DNA of 64,000 bases from Pseudopyrenochaeta lycopersici (Eukaryota > Ascomycota > Dothideomycetes > Pleosporales > Pseudopyrenochaetaceae). The position numbers and the translations under genes were made by a program. The notes under the pieces were generated by a model. That model did not search any database. It worked only from the letters and a program-made list of their open reading frames with translations, and had not been told where the DNA came from. The DNA lies in contig NHZP01000010.1 of the NCBI GenBank assembly GCA_003313425.1, positions 1,178,001 through 1,242,000 of the forward strand. The letters are read 5' to 3'. Of this stretch, positions 23,277 through 36,642 are shown one piece after another; the first letter of the stretch is position 1; each line of letters opens with the position of its first letter.

Positions 23277-23654
23277 TGTGCCGTTGCATAGGGTACCTGG
23301 GCAATCAGGTGATGATAGGTTTCCTTTGTCAGCGAAATTTGATGATAAGACTTAGAGATGCGAGAGATCTTAACATCATGCACCAAACGTAATGCACTAT
23401 GCACTACACTCCACGAGAATTCACTTCAAAACTGAGATTTTGCAAAGTAGCTAGTGCATTAGCTACGTCAATTCATGAGATTTCAGACTATTTTGTTTAT
23501 TACTTTTAATTAGGCTCTATTCTTACCTTCGTTTCTAGCAGACTGCACAGGCAGGGCTGCTCCTGTTATTCACGCACGCTTAGATTCCAACGTTTCCTCT
23601 TATTCACAACACTAGAACTGCGGGATTATGCTAAACTACCTTATTAACTCCACA
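23277..23654 (+). repeat. 5' LTR of D1 (family D, 378 bp)
   Basis: Starts TGTGCCGTTGC and ends TTAACTCCACA. It aligns without length change to the LTRs at 28822-29199, 41273-41650 and, reversed, 44640-45017. It is preceded by acttag of element G; the matching duplication lies outside the window. Confidence 0.9.
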
Positions 23655-23837
23655 AATAATAGCGAAGCCTAAGGGGCGCAATAGTCTGTTCTGGTTAGGC
23701 TATAGCTAATAAGAGTAGAAAGAGCCTACATAGTATTGAACTATTAACGTTGAAAACACAAATATAAGAGCGCTATATTGCGATACAGAGATTATAGGAT
23801 CACCTAGAAAGAGCTGAGTGTCTGTTTAACCCTGAAA

Positions 23838-24030
23838 AACCTTTAAGAGGGATAGCGCTGTTGCGGCCAGCCTTCAGAACCTTTAAGAGGGATAGCGCTG
23901 TTGCGGCCAGCCTTCAGAACCTTTAAGAGGGATGGCGCTGTTGCGGCCAGCCTTCAGAACCTTTAAGAGGGATAGCGCTGTTGCGGCCAGCCTTCAGAAC
24001 CTTAGAGAGGGATAGCGCTGTTGCGGCTAC
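23838..24030 (+). repeat. 40-bp tandem repeats in the leader of D1 (5 units)
   Basis: Five units, the last partial, of a GC-rich 40-mer with the core GGGATAGCGCTGTTGCGGCC, starting at 23838, 23878, 23918, 23958 and 23998. It lies between the 5' LTR and gag. Confidence 0.9.
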
Positions 24031-24149
24031 CCCCTCTACATTTTTAGAGCTAAGAGTTGACAGGGACCAGCTCTGTTAAGGCTGTATCCTTGTTATCTTA
24101 CTATAATAAATTAAGACTTCCTATAATATAAGCGGAAGCTAACTTAGTA

Positions 24150-27100
24150 GTAGCAGGATAAGAAGACGAATAAGAATAAGATAACAGAAAATAAAAATAA
24201 GAATAACTATAAATAATTAGGAAATAATTTAGAAGTAGTATAGTATTAGATTTTAGTTAATTATTAGCGTTAGCAAGGAACTGCCTAGTAGTTACAGTCT
24301 CCTTATTTAGTTATACTAAAGGGCTGCAGCAGCCTATTTAGGATTTAGCCTTCAGCTATCCTTATAGCTAAATTAATACTAGATTTACTATTATTTAGAT
24401 CAGATCTTACGCTAGCTATTAAGGTTATTAAGAAACACACTATAGATACTAGTAAAGTACTTATACCTATAAGGCTAGTAAAGAAAGACTTTCTATTTAT
24501 AAGAAAAGACGTTACTAAGTTCCTAGATAACTTTAATTACTAGGCAGATAATAGCAGCTATAATAACTATTAAAAGATAAGAATCCTTCTAGATTTCTGT
24601 AATACTATGTATAGAAGCTTTATTAAGAAAATAAGGCTATATAGGGCACTAGACTAGAAGAAGCTTTAAGAAGTAATAAAAGAGTATTAGTACGATTAAG
24701 ATGTAGCTTAACGTATAGGAACGCGAGCGTTCCTAGAGACCTATGTTTCTAAGACGTTAAGAAAATTCCTAGGACTATCTAAGTATTTAACTAACTTCGC
24801 AGCGTATAGTAATACTTATATTAAGATAGGCTAGCTGTATAGGATAGAGGCTAGCTTCTTTTTCGCTAGAAGCCTTCTAAGAGAAGACTAGGACATAATC
24901 TTTATCTATATATATAAAGGGCTAATTCTAGATAAGCTAGAGAGTTTTAATATTAAGAAGATTTACACGTATCTTAAGCGCGTGTACTGCTAGAGAGAGG
25001 GGATAAAACAGATATCCCTTAGCTATATAGAAAGAGAGGCTAAGCTTACATACTAGATCTTAGGTTAAGAAAAGAAAATATTAATAGCTAAGCAGCTAAA
25101 AGATACGGTTAATAACTATAAGAAAAGTAAGGCTTAAGAAGAAGCTAGGCCTGCTCTTCTACCTAGTGTAGATCTAGAGGTTTAAGACCTTATTTTAGCC
25201 CTCGGCGACTAGAAGATTAGCCTAGCTAAGATTAACAGGATAATAGTTTATCCTAAACTAGGTTAGATTCTACGGAACCTAGCTACGTACGCGTACTTTA
25301 TTAGCTAAGTTATCTTAAGAGATAATACTAAGTAGCTACTATTAGAAAGGAATAATAGCTCGTATATAATAACAGCTCCTCGCAACTTAAATCCTTAGTA
25401 AGGCGTAATTACTATCTAAGGCCGTGAATATTAAAACACTTATAATATGTGTAACCTTCCTAGTTATATTACTAGAGAATATAAGCTATATTAGCTGCTT
25501 TTATATCTTAGCTAGATTAGCTTTAAGTAGAATAAGGAAGTTAGATATAAGACTTACTATTTTAGTCCTTTATATAAGAGGTTAGGGTAAATCTAAGGAA
25601 TAGCACCCTAAACGCTGCAGCTCTATTAGTTAAAACAGAAAATTTAGGAGTATTATAGAGTTACTAATAATATTCTAGATTAGCTAGCGTTAGTAGTATA
25701 TCTAGAGAAGTTTAATAGAGTAGACTTAAGGCCTACTTAATATTAAAAGCTTAGACTACTAGCTACGTAGTAACAGAAGGTAGTTAGTCCTAATATAAAT
25801 ACGATTACAGAAGATAGATATAGCAGGGCAGCTATAAGCCTAGCTAAGAATCTTCTAAACTTTTAGAACGTTAGGATATTACTAAGAGGCTTAACTAAGG
25901 CGTGTTTTACCCTTAATAAGGTTATATCTTAGGATATTATTCTTAGTACTTTTAAAGAAGGAGTAGTAAATGCTAGCTTAACTTATACAGTAACACGCTC
26001 TTAAACGCGTTAGAATGTTAGGAAAGATCTAGTTCTTAAGAAAGTTAGGCAAAGTAAAGTTTAGAAGTAAGCTCCTACTAAACCTCCTTATTCTAAGTAA
26101 CTAAAGCAAGTTATAGTTAAGGACTATTATATGCCTACTATAAGGGGTAATACTGTATTTAAACTAATAGATATTAAGGAGTTTAAATAAGTAGAGCTAA
26201 TTCTATTTACTAGCTAAGCCTATAATAAGCTATTCTCTCTTATATAGCCTCTAGATAATAATAGAAGCTTTTAGGATTTAAAAGCTAAGCCTAAATTTAT
26301 TAGTTAGAATAAGAAAAAGAAGAACTAGAATAACAGCCTTTCTAACACGGAGCTCTATTATTTGCTAGGCCCGCATCTAAACTATATTACTACTACTATA
26401 CTGCGTTAGGAGGTGCGTAGTATAACTTTTAGGGACCTTATAAGCTAATATTAGCTTTAAAAATAAGTTAGAAATATATTAAAAGTAATTAATAAGCCTG
26501 CTACGTTATTAGCTAGCGTGAACGCTGTAGAATTAAGTATTAGGCCGGCCAGCTAATTAGTAATCGCTAGGTTAGCTAAGCGAGACCTGTTAGAACCTAA
26601 TTAGCTAACACTACAGTGCCTTACCCTATATAACCCCGCGTCTGCCTATATTATTAGGGATGTTCAGAGGCATTTTTCTAATAAAGAAAAAGGTAAATTA
26701 AATTAAGTAGAGACAGTTAGTCTTAAAAAAGGACTAAATTTAGAGCTTAACTTAATATAATTTAGGACTTTTAATACATAAACTAGGTATAAAGTCTTAG
26801 GAATATATAACACTTAGTATAAAGCTTTAGTTAATCCTACTAAATAAGAAGCTATAATAATTTAAAAGAAGATAGGCATAGCCTACGTACAGTATAACCT
26901 TCTAACCTGCTAGGCCTTATTTAATAGGTATATAGTAAAGTATCTTATTAACACTAGCGCACAGATAAACCTTTTAAGATATAGTGCAGCTAAGGTATTA
27001 AAGCTTATATATAAAGACTATAAGTAAGGTAGCTCGCATTAAGATAGAGTAGTTACTACAAATAGAAGTACTAACCCTTTTATAGGAACTGCGTAGAGTG

Positions 27101-28821
27101 TCCTAGTTAAAGTAGGGGAGGTAACTATTATTAGTTACTTTAGGATCGTTCAAAACCTAACAAGATTAGCAATTTTAGGTAGACCTTAGTGCGCTTTAGT
27201 AAGGTTATTAATTTAGTATAACGTATATAGAAGGATTACGTGTAGGATTATTTCTAAGAATAGAGATAGAAACGCTATCTTTATAGCCTCTAATCCTGCT
27301 CCGCTGCATCTAAGAGACTATATACTAACTCTTAAAGATAAGGAAAATATATAGTAGATACCCTTTTTAGGGAGGAGTGTCTAGATTTAAGTAGAAAATA
27401 CTTAGGATCATATTTTAGTTTAGAATCTTATTTATCTTATACTTAGGTTAAGTATATTTAGGAGGCTAAGTTTATAAAAGCTTCTATTAGATTTAGTAAA
27501 TTTTTACCTATTTTTATAACTAATAATAAGTAGTAATTTAAAGAATAAGTAAAATAAGTAATAAGCTATAAAGTTAGAGCCTCTAAGGATCCTTTAGCTG
27601 TGCGAGAATTAGAGTCTTTTTTAGTTATATATAAACTTAACTATTAGGCGTAATAGGAAAAGAGAAGGAAGTATATAGGCAGTTAAGTTAATACCCTGTA
27701 TAAGAGGGTAGCTAATAAGGTGCGACCTATAGATATTCCTAAGGCATTAGATATTAAGGAGTTTAGGCGTGAGAATTAGAAGTAACATGCTGTTAAACTG
27801 TAACTCTTAAGAAAAAGTCTAAGACCTTCTAATATAGGGCCTTTTAATTACCTTTTTAAATATAAATATGTAGTATTCCTATAAGGTATAAGATTAATAC
27901 TAGAAAGGCTAGCCTTATAAAAGTTTAGATTTAAGTTAATAAAATTAGAAGTTTAGCTATTTATTAAAATATTAATAAACAGAGAAGGCGCGATCGCTTT
28001 TACTTTCTCTGAGATAGGATAAATTATTAAGGATGTATGTCCTCTATATAAGATACAGACTATTAAATATAAAGCTTAGTAAAAAAAATTATTCCTAATA
28101 GCGCGAGCTGTTAAAGAAGAGGTAGTTATAATATTTAATAACAGACTTAATTAAGGAGTACTAGAAAGATATGCTAGTTAGTACAGAAACTTATAGTTTC
28201 TAGTTAAAAGGAAAGATAAGAGTTATTAGATAATACTTAGGTTAATTAAGATGAACGTAGTATCTCTTAGGGATACTAATCTACCTCTAATAGTAGATAA
28301 ATTCTCTAAGTATTTTAGTAGATATTGTATTCTGTCTCTTATAGATCTATTCTTAGGATATAACTAGATTATACTTTATCTAGACAGTAGAGATATAACT
28401 ACCTTTTATACGCTAGTTAGTTTGCTTTAATACTATATAATAGTTTAAGGCGCAACTAACTTAGTTACAGTCTTTTAGCGAGTAGTTATAAAGATTATAA
28501 AGGATTATTAGCTATATACTATTCCTTTTATAGATAATATTACTACTAGCAGTCCTAAAACTAACTAGAGAGGAGAAGAAGCATTTCCTAGAGTAAGAAG
28601 ATATATGTTAGAATATATTTAGTAGCTAGATAGGGCTCTAGCTAATATAGAAAGAGCTAGAGCTATAGTTTTAAGTAAGAAGTATTATTAGGGAGTCTCT
28701 AGATTAGGGGTAGTTAGATATAAGGTTACTGCGCAAGGGAGATATCTAGATTAATAGAAAGTAGCTAAGATTCTAGATTAGCTAGAATGCAGAAATATAA
28801 AAGAAGTAAGGGCGTTTATAG
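24150..28821 (+). pseudogene. D1 gag, protease and RT, RIP-destroyed, cut by D2
   Basis: Same polyprotein as in D2 and F. The gag core shows TLAIKVIKKHTIDTSKVL near 24410-24460. The CCHC knuckle is at about 25441-25482 (YNMCNLPSYITREY; first and last Cys and the His altered by RIP). Protease has LINTSAQINLL near 26950. RT runs from about 27980, with LDSRDITTFYTLV near 28390 and the active site seen as PFIDNITTS near 28530. The frame ends in the connection motif KEVRAF.I at 28821, where D2 is inserted, and resumes at 41651. Confidence 0.8.
26550..26607. repeat. 58-bp inverted-repeat motif, site 1 in D1
   Basis: CAGCTAATTAG ... CTAATTAGCT arms (mutated CAGCTAATCAG/CTGATTAGCTG) around AATCGCTAGG...GCGAGACCTG. 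Same motif as at 32092, 55122 and the sites after pol. Confidence 0.7.
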
Positions 28822-29199
28822 TGTGCCGTTGCACAGGGTACCTGGGCAATCAGGTGATGATGGGTTTCCTTTGTCAGCGAAATTTGATGATAAGACTTGG
28901 AGATGCGAGAGATCTCAACGTCATGCACCAAACGTGATGCACCATGCACCACACACCACGAGAATTCACTTCAAAACTGAGATTTTGCGAAGTGGCTAGT
29001 GCATTAGCTACGTTAATTTAATAAGATTTCAGACTATTTTATTTATTACTTTTAATCAGGCTCCATACTTACTTTCGTTTCTGGCAGACTGCACAGGCAG
29101 GGCTGCTCCTGTTATTCACGCACGTTTAATTCTAACGTTACCTCTCATTCACAACACCAGAACTGCGGGATTATGCCAAACCACCTTATTAACTCCACA
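28822..29199 (+). repeat. 5' LTR of D2
   Basis: 378 bp, TGTGCCGTTG...TAACTCCACA. Contains imperfect repeats of GATGCACCA near its middle. Transition-only differences from 41273-41650. Confidence 0.94.
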
Positions 29200-29382
29200 T
29201 ATAATTGCGAAGCCTAAGGGGCATAACAGTCTGTTCTAGTTAGGCTATGGCTAATAAGAGCAGAAAAAGCCTACATGGCATTAAACTGTCAACGTTGAAA
29301 ACACAAATATAAGAGCGCTATATTGCGATACAGAGATCATAGGATTACCTAGAAAGAGCTGGGTGTCTGTTTGACCCTGACA

Positions 29383-29573
29383 AACCTTTGAGAGGGATGG
29401 TGCTGTTGCGGCCAGCCTTTAGAACCTTTGAGAGGGATGGCGCTGTTGCGGCCAGCCTTCGGAACCTTTGAGAGGGATGGCGCTGTTGCGGCCAGCCTTC
29501 GGAACCTTAGAGAGGGATGGCGCTGTTGCGGCCAGCCTTCGGAACCTTAGAGAGGGATGGCGCTGTTGCGGCC
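29383..29573 (+). repeat. 40-bp tandem repeats in the leader of D2 (5 units)
   Basis: Units start at 29383, 29423, 29463, 29503 and 29543. The core GGGATGGCGCTGTTGCGGCC is the unmutated form of the D1 repeat. Confidence 0.92.
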
Positions 29574-29689
29574 ACCCCCTCTACATTTTTAGAGCCAAGA
29601 GTTGACAGGGACCAGCTCTGTTGAGGCTGTATCCTTGTTATCTTACTATGACAAATTAAGACTTCCTATATGATAAGCGGAAGCTAACT

Positions 29690-32600
29690 TAGTAACAGAA
29701 TAACAACAAGAACAAGAATAAGACAACAGAAAACAGAAACGAGAACAGCTATGAACGATTAAGAAATAATTCAGAAGTAGTACAGTATTAGATTTTAGTT
29801 AATTATCAGCGTTAGCAAGGAACTGCCTAGTAGTTGTAGTCTCCTTATTTAGTTATACCGAAGGGCTGCAGCAGCCTATTCAGGATTCAGCCTTTAGCTA
29901 TCCTCATAGCTGAATTGACACCAGATTCGCTGTTATTCAGATCAGATCTTACGCCAGCTATTAAGGTTATTGAGAAACATACTATAGATACTAGCAAAGT
30001 ACTTATGCCTATGAGGCCGGCAAGGAAAGACTTTCTATTTACAGGAAAAGACGTTACTAAGTTCCTATATGACTTCAATCGCTAGGCAGATAATAGCGGC
30101 TATAATAACTATTAAAAGATAAGAATCCTTCTAGACTTCTGTAACACTATGTGCAGAAGCTTTATTAAGAAAATAAGGCTATATAGGGTACTAGACTAGA
30201 AGAAGCTTTAAGAAGTAATAAAAGAGTATTAGCACGATTAAGATATAGCTTAACGCATGGGAACGCGAGCGTTCCTAGAGACCTATATTTCTGAGACGTT
30301 AAGAAAATTCCTAGGGCTATCTAAGTATTTAACCAACTTCGCGGCGTACAGTAACGCTTGCATTGAGACAGGCCAGCTGCATAAGACAGAGGCTGGCTTC
30401 TTTTTCGCCAGAGGCCTTCCAAGAGAAGACTAGGACATAATCTTTATCCACATGCATAAAGGACTGATTCTAGACAAGCTAGAGAGTTTTAATATTAAGA
30501 AGATTTACATGTATCTTAAGCGCGTGTACCGCTAGAGAGAGGGGATAAAACAGATATCCCCTGGCTATGCAGAAAGAGAGGCTAAGCTTGCACACTAGAT
30601 CCTGGGTCAAGAAAAGAAAATATTAACAGCTAAGCAGCTAAAAGATGTAGTTAATAACTATAAGAAAAGTAAGGTTTAAGAGGAAGCTAGGCCTGCTCTT
30701 CTACCTAGTGTAGATCTAGAGGTTTAAGACCTTATTTCAGCCCTCGGCGACTGGAAGATTAGCCTAGCTGAGGTTAACGAGATAATGGTTTATCCCAAGC
30801 TTAGTCAGATTCTGAGGAACCTAGCTACGTACGCGTACTTTATCGGCCGAGTTGTCTCAAGAGATGATGCTAAGCAGTCACTATCGGAAAGGAATGATGG
30901 CTCGTACATAATAACGGCTCCTCGCAACTTGAATCCTCAGCAAGGCGCAATCACTATCTAAGGACGTGAATATTGAAACACTTGTAATATGTACAACCTC
31001 CCTGGTTACATTGCTAGAGAATATAAGCTATATTAGCTGCTTTTATATCTTAGCTAGATTAGCTTTAAGTAGAACAGGAAAGTTAGATATAAGACTTACT
31101 ATTTTAGTCCTTCGCATAAGAGGTTAGGGCAAATCTAAGGAACTGCACTCTAAACGTTGCAGCTCTATTAGTTAAAACAGAAAATTTAGAAGTATTATAG
31201 AGTTACTAACGATGTCTTAGATTAGCTAGTATTAGCAGTATGTCTAGAGAAGTTTAATAGAGTAGACTTAAGGCCTGCTTAATATCGAAAGCTTAGACTA
31301 CTAGCTGTGCAGCAACAGAAGGTAGTTAGTCCTAATACGAATACGATTGCAGAAGATAGATATAGCAGGATAGCCATAAGCCCGGCTAAGGACCTACTAA
31401 ACTTTTAGAATGTTAGGATATTACCAAGAGGCTCAACTAAAGCGTGTTTTGCCCTCGATAAGGTTACATCTTAGGACATTATTCTTAGTGCTTTTAAGGA
31501 AGGAGCAGTAAATGCTCGCTTAACTTATGCAGTAACACGCTCTTAAACGCGTTAGAATGTCGGGAAAGATCTAGTTCTTAAGAAAGTTAGGCAGAGCAAA
31601 GTTCAGAAGCAAGCTCCTGCTAAACCTCCTTATTCTAAACAACTAAAGCGAGTTATAGTTAAGGACCATCGTATGCCTGTTATAAGGGGCAACACTACAT
31701 TCAAACTAATAGATATTAAGGAGTTTGAACAAGTAGAGCTAATTCTATTCGCTAGCTAAGCCTATAATAAGCCATTCTCTCTTATACAGCCTCTAGACGA
31801 CAATAGAAGCTTTTAGGATTTAAAAGCTAAGCCTAAATTTATTAGTTAGAATAAGAAAAAGAAGAACTAGAATAACAGCCTTACTAATATAGAGCTCTGT
31901 TATTTGCTAGGCCTGTATCTAAACTGTATCACTACTACTATACTGCGTTAGGAGGTGCGTAGTGTAACTTTTAGGGACCTTATAAGCTAACATTAGCTTT
32001 AAAAATAAGTTGGAAATATATTGAAAGCGATTAATAAGCCTGCTGCGTTGTTAGCTAGCGTAAACGCTGTAGAATTGAGTATTGGGCCGGCCAGCTAATC
32101 AGCAATCGCCAGGTCAGCTAAGCAAGACCTGTTAGAACCTGATTAGCTGACACTGTAGTGCCTTACCCCGCACAACCCTACGTCTGCCTATGTCATTAGG
32201 GATATTCGGAGGCATTTTTCTAATAAAGAAAAGGTTAAATTAAATTAAGTAGAGATAGTTAGTCTTAAAAAAGGACCGAATTTAGAGCTTAACTTAATAT
32301 AATTTAGAACTTTTAATGCATAAACTAGGCATAAAGCCCCAGGAACATATAACACTTAGCATAAAGCTTTAGTTAATCCTACTAAATAAGAAGCCACGAT
32401 AATTTAAAAGAAGATAGGCATAGCCTACGTACAGTGTAACCTTCTAACCTGCTAGGCCTCATTTAATAGGCATACAGTAAAGTGTCTTATTAACACTAGC
32501 GCACAGATAAACCTTTTAAGATATAGTGCGGCCAAGGCATTAAAGCTTACATATAAAGACTATAAGCAAGGTAGCTCGCATTAAGATAGAGTAGTTACTG

Positions 32601-35600
32601 CAAATAGAAGCACTAATCCTTTTATAGGAACTGCGTGGAGTGTCCTAGTCAAAGTAGGAGAGGTGACTGTTATCAGTCACTTCAGGATCGTTCGAAACCT
32701 AACAAGATCAGCGATTTTAGGTAGACCTTAGTACGCTTTAGTAAGGTTATTAATTCAGTATAACGTATATAGAAGGATTACATGCAGGATTATTTCTAAG
32801 AATAGAGACAGGAACACCGTCTTTATAGCCTCTGATCCTGCTCTGCTACATCTAAGAGACTATATACTAACTCCTGAAGATAAGGAAAACACGTAGCAGA
32901 CACCCTTTCTAGGGAGGAGTGTCTAGATTTAAGTAGAAGATACCCAGGACAATATTTTAGTTCAGAATCTTATTTATCTTATGCTTAGGTTAAGTATATT
33001 CAGGAGGCTGAGTTTATTAAAGCTTCTGTTGGATTTAGCGAATTTTCACCTATTTTTACGACTAACAATAAGCAGCAATTTAAAGAATAGGCAAAGCAAG
33101 TAATAAGCTATGCGGTTAGAGCCTCTAAGGATCCTTTAGCTATGCGAGAATTAGAGTCTTTTTCAGTTATGTGTGAACTCAACCGTCAGGCGCAATAGGA
33201 AAAGAGAAGGAAGTGCACAGACAGTTAGGTCAATACCCTGCATAAGAGAGTAGCTGACAAGGTACGACCTGTAGATATTCCTGCGGCATCAGATATTAAG
33301 GAGTTTAGGCGTAAGGATTAGAAGTGACATACTGTTAAACTGCAACTCTTAAGAAAAAGTCTAAGACCTCCTAATATAGGGCCTTTTAATCACCTTTTTA
33401 AATGCAGACATACAGCATTCCTACAAGGCACAAGATTAACACTAGAAAGGCTAGCCTTACAAAAGTTTAGATCTAAGTTAACAAAATTAGAAGTTTAGCT
33501 ATTTATTAAAATATTAATAAACAGAGAAGGCGCGATCGCTTTCACTTTCTCTAAGACAGGACGAATTATTAAGGATATATATCCTCTATATAAGATACAG
33601 ACTATTAAACATAAAGCTTAGTAAGAAAAATCATTCCTAATAGCGCGAGCTGTTAAGGAAGAGGTAGTTACAATATTTAATAACAGACTTAATAGAGGGG
33701 TACTAGAAAGATGCGCCAGTTAGTACAGAAACTTATAGTTTCTAGTTAAAAAGAAGGATAAGAGTTATCAGATAATACTTAAGTTAATTAAGATAAACGC
33801 AGTATCTCTTAGGGATGCTAATCTGCCTCTAACAGCAGATAAATTCTCTAAGCGTTTTAGTAGATGTTGTATTCTATCTCTTATAGATCTATTCTTAGGA
33901 TATAACTAGATTACACTTTATCTAGACAGCAGAGATATAACTGCCTTTTATACGCTAGTTAGTTTGCTTTGATACTATACAATAGTTCAAGGCGCAACTA
34001 ACTTAGTTGCAGTCTTTTAGTAAGTAGTTACAAAGATTATAAAGGATTATTAGCTATATACTATTCCTTTTATAGACAACATTACTGCTAGCGGTCCTAA
34101 AACTAACTATAGAGGAGAAGAAGCATTTCTTAGAGTAAGAAGATATATATTAGAATATATTTAGCAGCTAGATAGGGCTCTAGCTAACGTAGAAAGAGCT
34201 GGAGCTACAGTTTCAGGCAAGAAGTATTATTAGGGAGTCTCTAGATTAGGGGTAGTTAGATATAAAGTTACTGCGCAAGGGAGATATCTAGATTAATAGA
34301 AAGTAGCTAAGATTCTAGATTAGCTAGAATGTAGAAATGTGAAAGAAGTAAGGGTGTTTATAGGTATCTGTGTCTACTACAGGATATAGGTGCCTAGCTT
34401 TGCTATTCGCGCGAAGCCCCTATTCTAGTTAATAAGGACTAGCGTTAAATAGACATAGCAGGGGGCTTAATAAGAGGCTATGCGTACCTTAAAGTAATAT
34501 ATTACTTTAGCCTTAGCGTTAGCGAGTCCTAATTATAAGAATAGAGGTATACTTTTTATAGTAGTAAACGCGAGTAAGGAAGGCGTAGGCGCGTCTCTTA
34601 AACAGATTAGAGCAGACGGAAAAAGACATCCGTGTTAATTTAAAAGTATAATATAGTTAAAAGCTAAGAGTCTCTAGTACTTAATAAAGCTTAAGTGTAA
34701 GGCAGTATTATAGGCGCTAAAGAAATTTAGAACCTAGCTATATAGACAACATTTTACTATTAAAACGGACGCTCAGACGCTTATTTATTAACTTAACAGA
34801 TTATCGCCTGACGTTCCTAGGTTAGTCCAAAACAGGTAGCTCGCAGCTATCCTTACTTAGGACTTTAACATTAAGTATGTTCCTAGAAAGAAGAATATCG
34901 TTCCTAATGTGTTGTTACGATATCTGAAGCTAGAAGGATAGGAACAGCCAGACGAGACTAAAGACAACCTTAAAGATTTCATTAAAAACCTAGTTACTAA
35001 CCTTAAGTTTGCCTCGCCTGCTAAGACGAGTAGGGTACTAAATAAGCAATACTCAGACGAGTTAGAAGCGATTGCTTAGTTCTTAATAAGATTTAAGAAG
35101 CCTGAAGGCCTTACGAGGGCATAACTTTAAGCGTAGAAAAAGAGGGCGATAAATTTCTTTGTGCGAGAAGGCTATCTGTTCTGAAAGTCTATAAGGAATA
35201 TAGCTATTTATTAAGTTGTAGATAATCCTAATCTAAAGACTGTAGCTATATAGGAAGTATATTAATAGATTAGTTACAGAGGAGTGAACAGCGTCTATTT
35301 AATACTTGCTTAATAATACTAGTAGGAAAGGATATATAAGGAGGTGCGACGCACAATTGTATTATGTAAACAGTGCCAGCGGAGATTATTAAGTCGCAAG
35401 TAAGAGATACTAATAAATACCTACTATTACGTATTATAGGAACGAGTTACTATAGACGTTGTTTACATGCCGCATTATTAAGGAAAGAAATTTATTATAA
35501 TTGCACAAGAATACTTAAGTAGATAGCTAGAGGCACAAGTAATAGCTAATAATAAGTTATCTACTGTTGCTAAGTTTTTATATAAGGAAATCTTGTGTTA

Positions 35601-36640
35601 CTAGAGTATAATAAGGACACTTACTATAGACAGCGGACCTAATTTTAGAAAGGTAGTTAAAGCCCTTACTAAGATTTATTGTATTAAGAGGATCTAGGTA
35701 TTAGTATATAACCCTTAGGCTATAGGAAAAATTAAGGGTAGTTACAAGCTAATATATAACGCACTGGCAAAGCTTCCTGGACCTTAGGTTAATAATCTTC
35801 TAATAGTATTGTAGGCAGACAGAATTTCTACTTAGAGTTAGACTAGATATTCTCCTTATTAGTTAGTTACTAGTTAGAATCTAGTACTTCCGATTAAGCT
35901 TGCTCTTCTAATATAGTAGATATTGCTATTTAGATAAGTAACATTAAGAGGCTAGTTATTAGCAGTGCGAGCTATGCAGTTAGATTTAAGAGATTAATTT
36001 CTTAAGGACGCAGTGTTGAGAACTAAGCGCCTACGACGCGAAAAGAAGGAATATTAGGACGATTACAGGGAGATTCGTTAAGAAGAAATTAAAGACAATA
36101 ACTTCGTACTAATGTAGAACTTAGCTAGAGATATTAATATGTTAAGAGATAAGAAGCTTACGAATAGATAGCTAGGACTATATAAAGTCTTTTATACTAA
36201 CTAGGATAGAGGCAACTATTAACTTATAGACCTTGACAGCACGTAATTTAGAAACACTACCCTAGGATAGAGACTTAAACTATAGGTACTTTAAGATAAA
36301 AGCGAGGTCGCTTAGGAGTATTAAGGTCGTGTAAAGTTATAGGATCCTTCGTTGTGGAATGCTGAAGCTAACTTTTTACTGCCGCCTGCTTAATCTAACA
36401 ACTCTTAAGACAATAAGTTTATAGTTATTAAGAATCCTAACTAAGACGCGATTTAGTCACAAGAGAAAGAGAATAATCCTCCTACAGACTTAGATTTATC
36501 TGAAGATATAATACAGCTAACTACGCGCAGCTATCCTATTATTATACTAAGATCTTTAACAGAGACTAAGAGATAATAATATGTTTAAATACCTAATTTA
36601 GAAATTAATTCTAACTTAGAAGATAAGCTTACTTAAGCCT
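29690..36640 (+). pseudogene. D2 gag-pol (gag, protease, RT, RNase H, integrase), RIP-damaged
   Basis: Ty3/gypsy polyprotein. Gag holds KVIEKHTIDTSKVLMPMRPA near 29965 and a CX2CX4HX4C knuckle at 30983-31024, read as CNMYNLPGYIAREY. Protease is at about 32480-32900 (LINTSAQINLL, then FRIVRNLTRSAILGRP). RT runs about 33520-34370, with LIDLFLGYN and PFIDNITAS (catalytic DD read as DN). The connection EVRVFIGICVYYR is near 34350. RNase H starts at ILFIVVNASKEGVGASLKQI (about 34550). Integrase has a zinc finger near 35270-35400 (VLCKQCQRR), the first Asp at RVTIDVVYMP, the second at TLTIDSGPNF and the third region at NPQAIGKIKGSYK. A GPY-like module follows (RQLGLYKVFYT). No chromodomain was found. 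Gag and protease share one frame; RT onward is in the -1 frame, as in copy F. The 5' limit is approximate. Confidence 0.85.
32092..32149. repeat. 58-bp inverted-repeat motif, site 1 in D2 (inside gag-protease)
   Basis: Perfect 11-bp arms CAGCTAATCAG (32092-32102) and CTGATTAGCTG (32139-32149) around a conserved core. The same motif recurs after pol and near the 3' LTR of the same element. Confidence 0.8.
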
Positions 36641-36642
36641 AG

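Noticed and set aside
23838..24030. 40-bp repeats as a CRISPR array
   Set aside because: Units abut with no spacers and occur at the same place in the leader of each D copy.
28787..28999. 70-codon plus-strand ORF
   Set aside because: Spans the junction of D1 pol and the D2 LTR, so it cannot be an original gene.
29887..30078. 63-codon minus-strand ORF that looks membrane-like
   Set aside because: Antisense shadow of the gag frame.
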